Numbered from the stretch's first letter, positions 1 through 5,232 are shown. The stretch: DNA of 5,518 nt from Candidatus Brocadiaceae bacterium (GCA_030018855.1 JASEHG010000132.1:1-5518), one strand, 5' to 3'. Notes: generated from the sequence alone by a model not told the origin. Made by a program: numbers and translations.

Positions 1-806
1 ATCTTCGTCTGCCTGGGTTTGTTTGGGAAGAGCTCGTAGAGGAGTTCGCCGTCCACGCATTGGGCCGGCCTGACTCCCCCTACGGCCAGCCCTGGTGGCG
101 GAGCACCAGGGCTATAGCATTGGGGCCCTGCCCCCAATGCTGAACCATTCTGGTTCAGGGCCAGGGCCTCGTCACAGCAGGTATACAACGTTATGCCGTG
201 AGAACCGGCAATCTCCGCCATCTCTTTTACTAAAGACAGCCTCTCTGGATACGATGGGTCGTAGTAGGGGCGGGTTTCAAACCTGCCCCTACTTTCTGAA
301 GCCCTCTGGAGATTACGGCGTACCTTCGGGTAGAGGTAGACGAAGCTAAAGTAGCACCTCTCTGTTGCCCCCTCCAACCTCCTTGCCAGGTTATCAAAGC
401 TCTTTTTGAAGTAGTCTGGCCCCGTGATGTCTGAAAGGATAATGGGGTCAAACCTCCACAGCACCCTCTTCGGCCCGTAGCGGTCAGAGAGCCTGCGGAA
501 GGATAAGACGGCCTCTTCCCAGGGGATGACTAGACCTTCAAAGGGCCTGGGCAGACCGGTTATTGTGAAATGGAAGATAAATTCATACCCCATGGCCCCA
601 AGTCGGGGTAGGTAGGGCTCCAGAGGCTGGGGGTTCTTGGACCAGAAGACGATCGAATGCACGTCCTCGGGCCGGAGGGAGACCTCATACTCCTGTCCGC
701 TGAAGGGGTTGGCGTACCTTACCCTCCCCTCCCTCACCCGGTTCATGAACCACCCTGAGTAAAAGGCAGGTATATCCGTCCGACGGCTGGCTGAGATGAT
801 GTTCAA
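1..806 (-). CDS. DUF1848-family protein, N-terminal 268 codons (cut by window edge)
   Basis: The reading frame is open without a stop from a TTG at 806 to the left edge, so the 3' end lies outside the window. The N terminus (IISASRRTDIPAFYSGWFMN, residues 3-22) and the blocks VRYANPFSG (29-37), VHSIVFWSKNP (49-59), FHFTITGLPRP, VLWRFDPII and CYFSFV are typical of DUF1848. That family has no settled function. Its C terminus carries a Cys cluster resembling the radical-SAM iron-sulfur motif, which would lie beyond this window. Here only the CC pair (210-211) and C250 are seen. TTG is chosen because no in-frame ATG or GTG precedes the conserved block and an AGGAGGT (819-825) lies 12 nt upstream. 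Two stretches look foreign to the family: residues 172-181 (a palindromic repeat) and 217-241 (a 75-nt triple-hairpin insert). Without the latter the protein would read CDEALAVGGVRPAQC, the expected family pattern. Family call firm; start and activity uncertain. Confidence 0.88.
   Translation of the reverse strand, partial: MNIISASRRTDIPAFYSGWFMNRVREGRVRYANPFSGQEYEVSLRPEDVHSIVFWSKNPQPLEPYLPRLGAMGYEFIFHFTITGLPRPFEGLVIPWEEAVLSFRRLSDRYGPKRVLWRFDPIILSDITGPDYFKKSFDNLARRLEGATERCYFSFVYLYPKVRRNLQRASESRGRFETRPYYDPSYPERLSLVKEMAEIAGSHGITLYTCCDEALALNQNGSALGAGPQCYSPGAPPPGLAVGGVRPAQCVDGELLYELFPNKPRQTK
84..158 (-). repeat. 75-nt in-frame insert of three contiguous perfect hairpins inside the DUF1848 gene
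   Basis: Three inverted repeats sit side by side: stem A of 10 bp (88-97 with 104-113, 6-nt loop), stem B of 10 bp (116-125 with 132-141, 6-nt loop) and stem C of 8 bp (140-147 with 151-158, 3-nt loop; it shares two bases with B). The block is bounded by copies of CTGGCC (minus strand) at 159-164 and 84-89, exactly 75 nt apart, so 25 codons are added in frame (residues 217-241). Removing the block restores the family-like sequence. This resembles, in concept, small palindromic elements that insert in frame into proteins, such as the Rickettsia palindromic elements. No specific family is recognised here. Confidence 0.7.
264..292. repeat. 29-bp REP-like palindrome (gtaggggcgggttt type) within the DUF1848 coding sequence
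   Basis: The arms are 14 bp (264-277 and 279-292) around a single-base centre, with one mismatch (gtaggggcgggttt against gtaggggcaggttt when the right arm is complemented). The core gtaggggcg recurs at 4888-4896 and 5137-5145 in this window, so it is a dispersed element. Here it is translated in frame as residues 172-181 of the DUF1848 protein, between the NLQRASE and DPSYPERL segments, where the family is variable in length. Confidence 0.75.
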
Positions 807-818
807 GATATTATACGT

Positions 819-825
819 ACCTCCT
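819..825 (-). promoter_or_regulatory. Ribosome binding site deciding the TTG start of the DUF1848 gene
   Basis: AGGAGGT on the minus strand is a full-strength Shine-Dalgarno sequence lying 12 nt before the TTG at 804-806. The spacing is longer than usual. No ATG, GTG or other TTG in frame lies closer, and the conserved family N terminus begins two codons later. Confidence 0.55.
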
Positions 826-859
826 GAGCAGCCCAGTAATAGCCATGAGGCTAATAAAC

Positions 860-887
860 ATTATAACCACATAACTATTCTAAGCAA
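860..887 (-). promoter_or_regulatory. Putative sigma-70-type promoter of the DUF1848 gene
   Basis: On the minus strand a -35-like TTGCTT (882-887) is followed after 16 bp by a perfect -10 TATAAT (860-865). This predicts a start near 853 and a leader of about 45 nt containing the AGGAGGT at 819-825. The prediction rests on consensus match only. Confidence 0.5.
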
Positions 888-888
888 A

Positions 889-910
889 TTGACAGGATGA
901 ACAGGATTTT
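889..910. repeat. Dispersed repeat of the gacaggatgaacaggat type
   Basis: The segment contains two 7-bp units acaggat (892-898 and 901-907) separated by two bases. A sequence of this kind, running tgacaggatgaacaggatt, is familiar from intergenic regions of many environmental bacterial genomes. It lies between the divergent promoters of the DUF1848 gene and the HEPN/MNT operon, immediately upstream of the predicted DUF1848 -35 box. Function unknown; recognition is from memory, and only one copy is visible here. Confidence 0.5.
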
Positions 911-928
911 ATTTTAATGTTTTCCCCC

Positions 929-956
929 TTGACAAAGATTGTATATCCTTTATAGG
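929..956 (+). promoter_or_regulatory. Putative promoter of the HEPN/MNT operon
   Basis: A perfect -35 TTGACA (929-934) is followed by a 16-bp spacer and a -10-like TATAGG (951-956). Transcription would begin near 963. That places the alternative upstream TTG codon at 939 inside the promoter and supports the GTG at 1014 as the true start of the HEPN gene. Confidence 0.5.
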
Positions 957-1013
957 TTAATAAGCAAAGCCGGCATTTATTTAAAGAACGTCAGGCAGGA
1001 AGGGAAGATACCA

Positions 1014-1394
1014 GTGGGTAAAGGGCCTCAAGAATGGCTTAAACAGGCCGATTATGACATGGACACCGCAGAATTTATGTTCAATGGTGGAAGGTATTTC
1101 TATGCAGTCTTTATGTGCCACCTGTCTATAGAGAAGGCATTGAAAGGGCTGTATCAAAAAAGACTTGATGAAACTCCACCAAAAATACATAATCTTGTAT
1201 ATCTGGTTGAAAAAATACGTCTACAGCCTCCAGGGGATTTATACGATTCTATTTTTGCCCTTAACAGGGTAAGTGTTCCTACACGGTATCCTGACGACCT
1301 GGAGAGGATGCAGAAAGATTATAATAAGGAAAGAACAAAGGGGTTACTTGAACAGAGTAGAGAGGTGTTGAAATGGCTAAAGGCACAGTTATAG
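1014..1394 (+). CDS. HEPN-domain protein, putative toxin of a HEPN/MNT pair
   Basis: A 126-aa helical protein of the HEPN type (PF05168-like), the partner usually found beside MNT nucleotidyltransferases. Recognisable blocks are EWLKQADYDMDTAEFMF (7-23), GRYFYAVFMCHLSIEKALKG (26-45), HNLVYLVEKI (59-68), RYPDDLE (91-97) and the C-terminal helix EQSREVLKWLKAQL. Some HEPN proteins are RNases with an Rx4-6H motif. Here the nearest R/H pairs are R50-H59 and R27-H36, both spaced by eight residues, and no tyrosine stands two after H59, so the HepT-type RNase and AMPylation motif is not evident. GTG at 1014 is chosen because GGAAGGGAAG lies just upstream and the length then fits the family; the frame could start at TTG 939 (151 aa), but that codon overlaps the predicted promoter. 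The 3' end overlaps the MNT gene by 22 nt, implying translational coupling. The region is AT-rich (19 of 60 bases G+C at 1141-1200, against 36 of 60 at 481-540). Confidence 0.85.
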   Translation: MGKGPQEWLKQADYDMDTAEFMFNGGRYFYAVFMCHLSIEKALKGLYQKRLDETPPKIHNLVYLVEKIRLQPPGDLYDSIFALNRVSVPTRYPDDLERMQKDYNKERTKGLLEQSREVLKWLKAQL

Positions 1395-1702
1395 AGGCGG
1401 CAAGATATTTTGAAATGTGTTTAAGGGAAAGCGGGATAAATATCTCAAAAATCATACTATTTGGCTCGCAGGTTAAAGGGCGAGCGGTAGAGGAAAGTGA
1501 TATAGATATGGTTATCGTGTCAAAGGATTTTAAGGATAAGGATATCTTTGAACGGGCAAGGCTTACCAAAGAGGCTGAGATTATGACAATCAGAAAATTT
1601 ATGATACCCCTTGATATTATCACCGTAACGCCAGAGGAGTTTGAAAGTGAGACATCTCTCGTTGCTGACCTTGCCAGAGACGGAAAAATAGTTTGTGGCT
1701 AA
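1373..1702 (+). CDS. MNT-type minimal nucleotidyltransferase, putative antitoxin of the HEPN/MNT pair
   Basis: A 109-aa protein with the nucleotidyltransferase signature LFGSQVKGRAVEESDID. The G31-S32 turn is followed after ten residues by D43-x-D45, and a third acidic residue, D81, sits in the strand PLDIITV. These are the metal-binding catalytic residues of the DNA polymerase beta superfold, so it should be active. In characterised HepT/MntA pairs such an enzyme modifies the HEPN partner with AMP and neutralises it; whether that applies here is inference, because this HEPN protein lacks the usual target motif. The ATG at 1373 follows an AGAGAGG-type ribosome site within the end of the HEPN gene and gives the normal family length. 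Base composition is AT-rich like the HEPN gene, suggesting both arrived together. Other MNT proteins belong to orphan or DNA-repair contexts, but the HEPN neighbour favours this reading. Confidence 0.88.
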   Translation: MAKGTVIEAARYFEMCLRESGINISKIILFGSQVKGRAVEESDIDMVIVSKDFKDKDIFERARLTKEAEIMTIRKFMIPLDIITVTPEEFESETSLVADLARDGKIVCG

Positions 1703-1811
1703 GGAAGGATAGGACCCATGGCCATAACCCAGGGGAGTCCGTTATTGCCGAATACGCCAGAGGGGGAGAGATGATATATGCCAGATGAGTCCTCTATAAT
1801 TGTCCAGTTGT

Positions 1812-3563
1812 TTACCAGCTTCCTCCGCCTCCGCCTCCAAACCCACCGCCAGAGCGTCCCCCCCCACCGCCTCCGAATCCCCTCCCACCGCTCCCCCTGG
1901 GCGTAGAGAACATTGCAGAGGCAAGGCTTGAGGTGGCCGAACCTATGGAACGAGAAAAACTGTGGGGGTGGAAGGTTCCAAATCCTTCAGACGACTTATA
2001 CCATTCGGGCGATTCCTGGTAAATCCCTTCAAATGCCTTTGCCCAATTCTCTACGACGTCCAGTGCTATGGCATACGGCAAGAATTTAGAAAAAAGGTCT
2101 TTGTCCCCCAGCCTTTCAAGCCTGTCTTTTTCTGCGCGGTTCAGAAATTCCTGAAAACCCAGGATGTCCTTGTATGCGGAGACGCCGTCCCTTGTCTTTG
2201 CAGGCATTACCCTTGAGAATGCAATCACAATCAGCCCTGATACTACTCCTGCGAATATGCTTTTTCCTGTGGAATAGGGTTGGAGGAATATGAGTGCAAA
2301 AGGGAACACCACTGCAATTATTCCCCCTATAATTGCGTATAGATACCTTGTCTTCTGAGGGTCTCTACTAAAATATCCCTTTAGCACAAGTTCTTCATAG
2401 AGGGTATCGTTCAATGGTTTTAAATTCTTATAGAATTTATTTTTCATATCAGAGACAAATATGCTTGTGGAAGTATGCGGGAATATCTTTTCCATAAGCT
2501 CTATCTCAAAGGAATTGAGGGCCTTATCGGGTTCTTTAGTCTTGGAGAGATGGTAATCATTGGAGTCCCAGATTAGTCCCTCTATTCTTGTTTCCTCAAT
2601 CTTTATGTATCCCTTAACGGCAAGCCCGACAATAGTGGCTGAGATGTCCCTTGGATGGAGTTTTTCATCAATGAGGGCACCTACCTCTGCGGGTGTAAGT
2701 GGGCCGTCTCTGTGCTTAGGAGGTTCGTACATAACTGCGATAGACCTCCTTACTTTCGGGTCTCTTCCCTTAGCGTTCCATAGATTTATCATGGTTATTA
2801 GTGAAACGAACGGGAGCAAAAAGACCCAGTTCTCTTTTACGTCTACTGTCCAGACAAACCTCTTCCACCCGGATGGAGGAGTTACGAGTCCCTTGTCCCA
2901 TCCGAACGCTATGGTGAGGCCCTCGCCTGGATTGAGGGTTCTGGTCGTGAAGAACGTACTGCCATTTTCGTATGGCTTGAAGCCGCATTCAGATTTATTT
3001 GAGCCGTAGACACCTGTATAGCACGTTGTCCCGGAGCTCTCGCTCTTGCTATTTGTTACCAGAGTAACATCTGCCGAGGCCTCCATTATGGGAGACTTCC
3101 AGTAATTGCCTGTAACGTTCCAGTAGAGCTCATCGTGGGTATCAAAGAACAATATTGCATTCTCAACTTTATAGGTAATCACATAGGTCTTACGCCCATT
3201 AACGTACTTCTTCGCATCACCAACCCTTATGTTTAGGACGTTGCCCCTCTTGCTGTCCGTATGTTTCAGATTTTTTCCTGTCCCATCGGTTACGGACAGC
3301 ACCTTTGTTGGTGTCTTTGTGGTCTTTCCAAGCTCATTTACGTATTTGAAAGGGACCTCTCTATAAATCCCATGCCTCGGCCTGTGGAACTCTACGGCTA
3401 TGGTTTCTTCAACTATAAAGGAGGCATCTTCATTGATGGCTATGGTGGAGTGGAATTTGTTGATAGTGAAGTCCTGTGCAAGGACGGGGGAGGTGAAGGC
3501 GATCAGGACGAGAGATGCGATTAGGCCTATCTTGCAAAGGTCTCTGCAAGCGGAGTATGCCAT
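1812..3563 (-). CDS. DUF2207-domain membrane protein with glycine-rich C-terminal tail
   Basis: A 583-aa predicted envelope protein. Residues 1-29 form a signal peptide ending PVLA, before Q30. The extracytoplasmic beta-rich part (about 30-235) opens with the DUF2207 pattern FTINKFHSTIAINEDASFIV, then RHGIYREVPFKY, and contains C181 and C193, which could form a disulfide. Membrane segments are predicted at about 247-262, 407-428 and 435-450. The cytoplasmic part holds LTPAEVGALIDE (289-300) and the family-typical FLNRAEKDRLERL with FSKFLPYAIALDVVENWAKAF (473-511). The tail (557-583) is nearly all glycine and ends GGGGGGSW, a style shared with TPM/YgcG-type proteins. The ATG follows GGAGGGG by a normal distance and lies 22 nt after the lemA stop, so the two are probably one operon. 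The function of DUF2207 is unknown; pairing with LemA is common and suggests a shared envelope role. Confidence 0.93.
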   Translation of the reverse strand: MAYSACRDLCKIGLIASLVLIAFTSPVLAQDFTINKFHSTIAINEDASFIVEETIAVEFHRPRHGIYREVPFKYVNELGKTTKTPTKVLSVTDGTGKNLKHTDSKRGNVLNIRVGDAKKYVNGRKTYVITYKVENAILFFDTHDELYWNVTGNYWKSPIMEASADVTLVTNSKSESSGTTCYTGVYGSNKSECGFKPYENGSTFFTTRTLNPGEGLTIAFGWDKGLVTPPSGWKRFVWTVDVKENWVFLLPFVSLITMINLWNAKGRDPKVRRSIAVMYEPPKHRDGPLTPAEVGALIDEKLHPRDISATIVGLAVKGYIKIEETRIEGLIWDSNDYHLSKTKEPDKALNSFEIELMEKIFPHTSTSIFVSDMKNKFYKNLKPLNDTLYEELVLKGYFSRDPQKTRYLYAIIGGIIAVVFPFALIFLQPYSTGKSIFAGVVSGLIVIAFSRVMPAKTRDGVSAYKDILGFQEFLNRAEKDRLERLGDKDLFSKFLPYAIALDVVENWAKAFEGIYQESPEWYKSSEGFGTFHPHSFSRSIGSATSSLASAMFSTPRGSGGRGFGGGGGGRSGGGFGGGGGGSW

Positions 3564-3585
3564 TTAAGCCCCTCCATCTGGTTTG

Positions 3586-4182
3586 TTATCCTTCTTCTAC
3601 ACCCCCTGTTTTGCGGAAGCTCACCCTTACAGGCTTTCTTTCCAATTCTGGTGCCTCCAGTCCGAAGAACTCTTCTTTTCCAAACCTGAACAGCGGGGCA
3701 ATTAGGTTGGATGGTACTGACTCTGTAAGGATGTTATAGTCACGGACAACGGCATTGTAATACCTTCTTGCATATTCTATGTTGTCTTCCAGGTCCTTTA
3801 ACTGAGATTGGAGTTGCATGAAATTGGCGTTTGCCTTCAAATCAGGATAGGCCTCCGCAACGGCAAACAGACTCTTCAGTGTCTCCCTGAACATATCCTC
3901 AGCCTGTGCCTTCTTGGCAGGAGATGAGGCCCCTATTGCCATTGACCTTGCCTCAGTTACTTTCTCAAAGAGGGATTTTTCGTGTGCGGCATAGCCCTTG
4001 ACGGTCTCAATGAGGTTTGGCACCAGGTCATACCTCTTTTTGAGTTGAACGTCTATGTCTGACCACGAGGACTTTACGGTGTTTCTGAGGCTGACCAGTC
4101 TATTATATAGGTATATCCCTATTCCAACGAACGTGAAGGCTATACCAAAGAAAATCCCTACACTGATAAGTATTGGTGCCAT
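3586..4182 (-). CDS. lemA: LemA family protein
   Basis: A 198-aa protein matching the LemA family along its whole length. An N-terminal membrane helix (about 4-26) is followed by the conserved YNRLVSLRNTVKSSWSDID (26-44), QLKKRYDLVPNLIETVKGYA (46-65) and the C-terminal block DNIEYARRYYNAVVRDYN with VPSNLIAPLFRFGKEEFF. The body is expected to be a long helical bundle held at the membrane. LemA proteins are widespread and of undefined biochemical role; in bacteria they are often encoded beside DUF2207 or TPM-domain membrane proteins, as here. The ATG lies five bases after GGGAGG. It is the upstream gene of a lemA-DUF2207 operon. The 160-bp region before it (4183-4342) shows no convincing promoter, so read-through from the His-rich gene upstream is possible. 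Confidence 0.95.
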   Translation of the reverse strand: MAPILISVGIFFGIAFTFVGIGIYLYNRLVSLRNTVKSSWSDIDVQLKKRYDLVPNLIETVKGYAAHEKSLFEKVTEARSMAIGASSPAKKAQAEDMFRETLKSLFAVAEAYPDLKANANFMQLQSQLKDLEDNIEYARRYYNAVVRDYNILTESVPSNLIAPLFRFGKEEFFGLEAPELERKPVRVSFRKTGGVEEG

Positions 4183-4342
4183 GTCTGCCTCCCTGTTTGA
4201 GAGATTGCAATGGCCTTGCCCACGGTGACGGGCCTACGAAACATAATAAAATGGGTCTTTTAGGGGCTTTATCCCTCAACCCTCCCTCAAACTGAGGTCT
4301 TAATCTTTGGGATTACGAAGGGGCTTTGCCGCTTCAGGCATG
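4183..4342. other. Intergenic region between lemA and the His-rich protein gene
   Basis: No gene is seen. It holds a small stem of 5 bp with a 3-nt loop (4285-4297, cctca/tgagg) without a T-run, and two copies of aggggcttt (4262-4270 and 4319-4327). No intrinsic terminator and no strong promoter can be recognised on the minus strand, so whether lemA is co-transcribed with the gene at 4343-4753 is open. Confidence 0.5.
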
Positions 4343-4753
4343 TTAGTGGTGCTCGTGAGAGCCGGCTGGTTTCTCTACCTTTACGCCCAGTTTCTTTAAC
4401 ACCGGCTCCAACTCGTCCAGTTCCGACTTGATAGCACCCAGCTTCTTGCCCAGCTCCAGGAGTGCCTTCTCCACCTCAGGGTCTTTTGCGGGGGCCGCCC
4501 CCGGCGTTATTACTCCTGCCCCGGCCTTAGCCTCCAGGGCCATATATTTCTTTGCCATGACCACACCAAAACCCAGGGAGAGGGCCACCAGCAGTCCCAG
4601 GGTCAGCCTCCCAGAAAGCAGACCGCCACATTCTGCCGTGTGTCCGTGTGAATGAGAACTAGCTTCTGCCATGTGTTCATGGAAACTTCCCTCTAGTTTA
4701 GGCTCTTGAGAACCACCCTCTGGTTCGTGTTCGTGAGTCTTCTTGCGTGCCAT
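4343..4753 (-). CDS. Small single-pass membrane protein with histidine-rich ends, function unknown
   Basis: I do not recognise a family for this 136-aa protein. The N-terminal 44 residues are hydrophilic and hold seven histidines (7, 9, 25, 27, 34, 36, 38) and C42, with the cluster SHSHGH at 33-38. One membrane helix follows (about 50-67), then an Ala/Gly/Pro-rich linker (74-92) and an amphipathic, coiled-coil-like helix rich in Leu, Lys and Glu (93-122). The last residues are SHEHH. Clustered histidines at both ends suggest divalent metal binding, but that is inference. With the N terminus inside (three basic residues, KK after the helix also basic) topology is undecided. The ATG follows AAGGAG at a good distance. 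It has its own promoter (4847-4875) and a leader of about 87 nt with repeats. Codon content and an intact frame with a good ribosome site support a real gene. Confidence 0.8.
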   Translation of the reverse strand: MARKKTHEHEPEGGSQEPKLEGSFHEHMAEASSHSHGHTAECGGLLSGRLTLGLLVALSLGFGVVMAKKYMALEAKAGAGVITPGAAPAKDPEVEKALLELGKKLGAIKSELDELEPVLKKLGVKVEKPAGSHEHH

Positions 4754-4779
4754 TTCTTCTCCTTACTATCTTTAATATC

Positions 4780-4841
4780 CTTCTTTTAGGTATCCCAGTT
4801 TTATTTCATTGGCAAGCCTCGGTACAGGCTTCTTTTAGGTA
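4780..4841 (-). repeat. 13-bp direct repeats flanking a small hairpin in the leader of the His-rich protein gene
   Basis: The sequence cttcttttaggta (plus strand) occurs at 4780-4792 and again at 4829-4841, 49 bp apart, without mismatch. Between and overlapping them is a perfect 6-bp stem, aagcct (4814-4819) with aggctt (4826-4831), and a 6-nt loop. Read in the direction of the gene, the stem has no T-run after it, so it is not a terminator of this transcript. The arrangement could be a protein-binding or RNA regulatory site, or a duplication remnant. Confidence 0.5.
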
Positions 4842-4846
4842 GGGAA

Positions 4847-4875
4847 ATAATACTGGTATCTCAGGTTACAGTCAA
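4847..4875 (-). promoter_or_regulatory. Putative sigma-70-type promoter of the His-rich protein gene
   Basis: On the minus strand TTGACT (4870-4875) and TATTAT (4847-4852) are separated by exactly 17 bp. The start would fall near 4840, giving a leader of about 87 nt before the ATG at 4753. Confidence 0.6.
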
Positions 4876-4887
4876 ATGAAAAACCTG

Positions 4888-4896
4888 GTAGGGGCG
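4888..4896 (+). repeat. Isolated half-site of the gtaggggcg palindrome family
   Basis: The 9-bp core gtaggggcg shared by the palindromes at 264-292 and 5131-5180 occurs here without a matching right arm. It may be a decayed copy or chance; it lies between the tRNA gene and the promoter of the His-rich protein gene. Confidence 0.25.
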
Positions 4897-4956
4897 TGGA
4901 GTATGTAGAGATGGGTAACTGTTAAGCCTTTTGTCTTTCTTTTGAACTTTAAAAGG

Positions 4957-5033
4957 TGGTACGCCCGAGAGGATTTGAACCTCTGACCTACGGTTTAGGA
5001 AACCGTCGCTCTATCCTGCTGAGCTACGGGCGC
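4957..5033 (-). tRNA. tRNA-Arg, anticodon CCT
   Basis: The 77-nt cloverleaf is complete on the minus strand. The acceptor stem GCGCCCG pairs with CGGGCGT (first pair G-T), followed by discriminator A and an encoded CCA. The D arm is GCTC/GAGC. The anticodon stem is ACGGT/ACCGT around the loop TTCCTAA with anticodon CCT (4997-4999), decoding AGG arginine codons. The T arm is AGAGG/CCTCT with loop TTCAAAT. No integrase or attachment duplication is visible at its 3' end, and no intrinsic terminator is evident downstream. Confidence 0.97.
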
Positions 5034-5075
5034 ATTAAATGTCTCTGGTACCCAGGAACGGACAAACCCTAGCAG

Positions 5076-5104
5076 AATATAACACCTCTACTACTTTATT
5101 TCAA
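5076..5104 (-). promoter_or_regulatory. Promoter of tRNA-Arg(CCT)
   Basis: On the minus strand TTGAAA (5099-5104) and TATATT (5076-5081) are separated by 17 bp. Transcription would start near 5069, about 35 nt before the mature 5' end at 5033. Strong consensus match and fitting position. Confidence 0.65.
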
Positions 5105-5130
5105 GGGTGGAATACTTGTGTCAGGAGCCC

Positions 5131-5180
5131 AGTGGTGTAGGGGCGACCCGTCCGCCTGAGGCGGAGTCGCCCCCACTACT
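5131..5180. repeat. Large imperfect palindrome of the gtaggggcgac type
   Basis: The outer arms gtaggggcgac (5137-5147) and gtcgcccccac (5166-5176) pair over 11 bp with one mismatch, and the flanks agt/act extend the pairing with a small bulge. An inner perfect 6-bp stem, tccgcc/ggcgga (5151-5156 with 5160-5165), closes a tga loop; three bases (5148-5150) are unpaired. It sits between the divergent tRNA and PAS-gene promoters and is followed on the plus strand by a short T-run (5182-5186). It would form a strong hairpin. As no plus-strand gene lies upstream, it is read as a dispersed REP-like element rather than a gene's terminator. Confidence 0.75.
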
Positions 5181-5187
5181 CTTTTTG

Positions 5188-5217
5188 TTGTATATCTTCA
5201 AGGAAGTGGGGTATAAT
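5188..5217 (+). promoter_or_regulatory. Putative promoter of the PAS-domain gene
   Basis: A perfect -10 TATAAT (5212-5217) is preceded after 18 bp by a weak -35-like TTGTAT (5188-5193). The start would fall near 5224, only about 9 nt before the ATG at 5233, so the transcript may be nearly leaderless; no good Shine-Dalgarno sequence precedes this ATG. Confidence 0.4.
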
Positions 5218-5232
5218 TTTTTAAGTAATACC

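Noticed and set aside
95..349. 84-codon plus-strand reading frame opposite the DUF1848 gene
   Set aside because: It has no domain signature, and the minus-strand frame encodes conserved DUF1848 blocks across the same bases. It reads through the two palindromes.
230..451. 73-codon minus-strand frame with its own ATG
   Set aside because: It is out of frame with the DUF1848 protein, which is continuous through this stretch; low-complexity Arg/Gly content is typical of a shadow frame.
939..1013. Upstream TTG start adding 25 residues to the HEPN protein
   Set aside because: The codon lies inside the predicted promoter (TTGACA 929-934, TATAGG 951-956), lacks a ribosome site, and the extra residues do not fit the family; the GTG at 1014 has a good ribosome site.
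1703..1811. Possible bidirectional terminator between the convergent MNT and DUF2207 genes
   Set aside because: No stem of useful length followed by a T-run was found on either strand; the gagtcc repeats are direct, not inverted.
1845..1892. Simple-sequence ccgcc/ccacc tract as a repeat element
   Set aside because: It is simply the codons of the Gly-rich tail of the DUF2207 protein read on the opposite strand.
2560..3009. 149-codon plus-strand frame opposite the DUF2207 gene
   Set aside because: It shows no recognisable domain, whereas the minus strand encodes a complete DUF2207 protein with signal peptide, membrane segments and conserved C-terminal block.
4814..4836. Intrinsic terminator on the plus strand (aagcct/aggctt stem then tctttt)
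   Set aside because: The stem is only 6 bp and no plus-strand gene lies upstream; it is better read as part of the leader of the minus-strand His-rich gene.
4957..5033. tRNA gene as an integration site for a genomic island
   Set aside because: No integrase, no duplicated tRNA 3' end and no phage-type genes are visible in the window.
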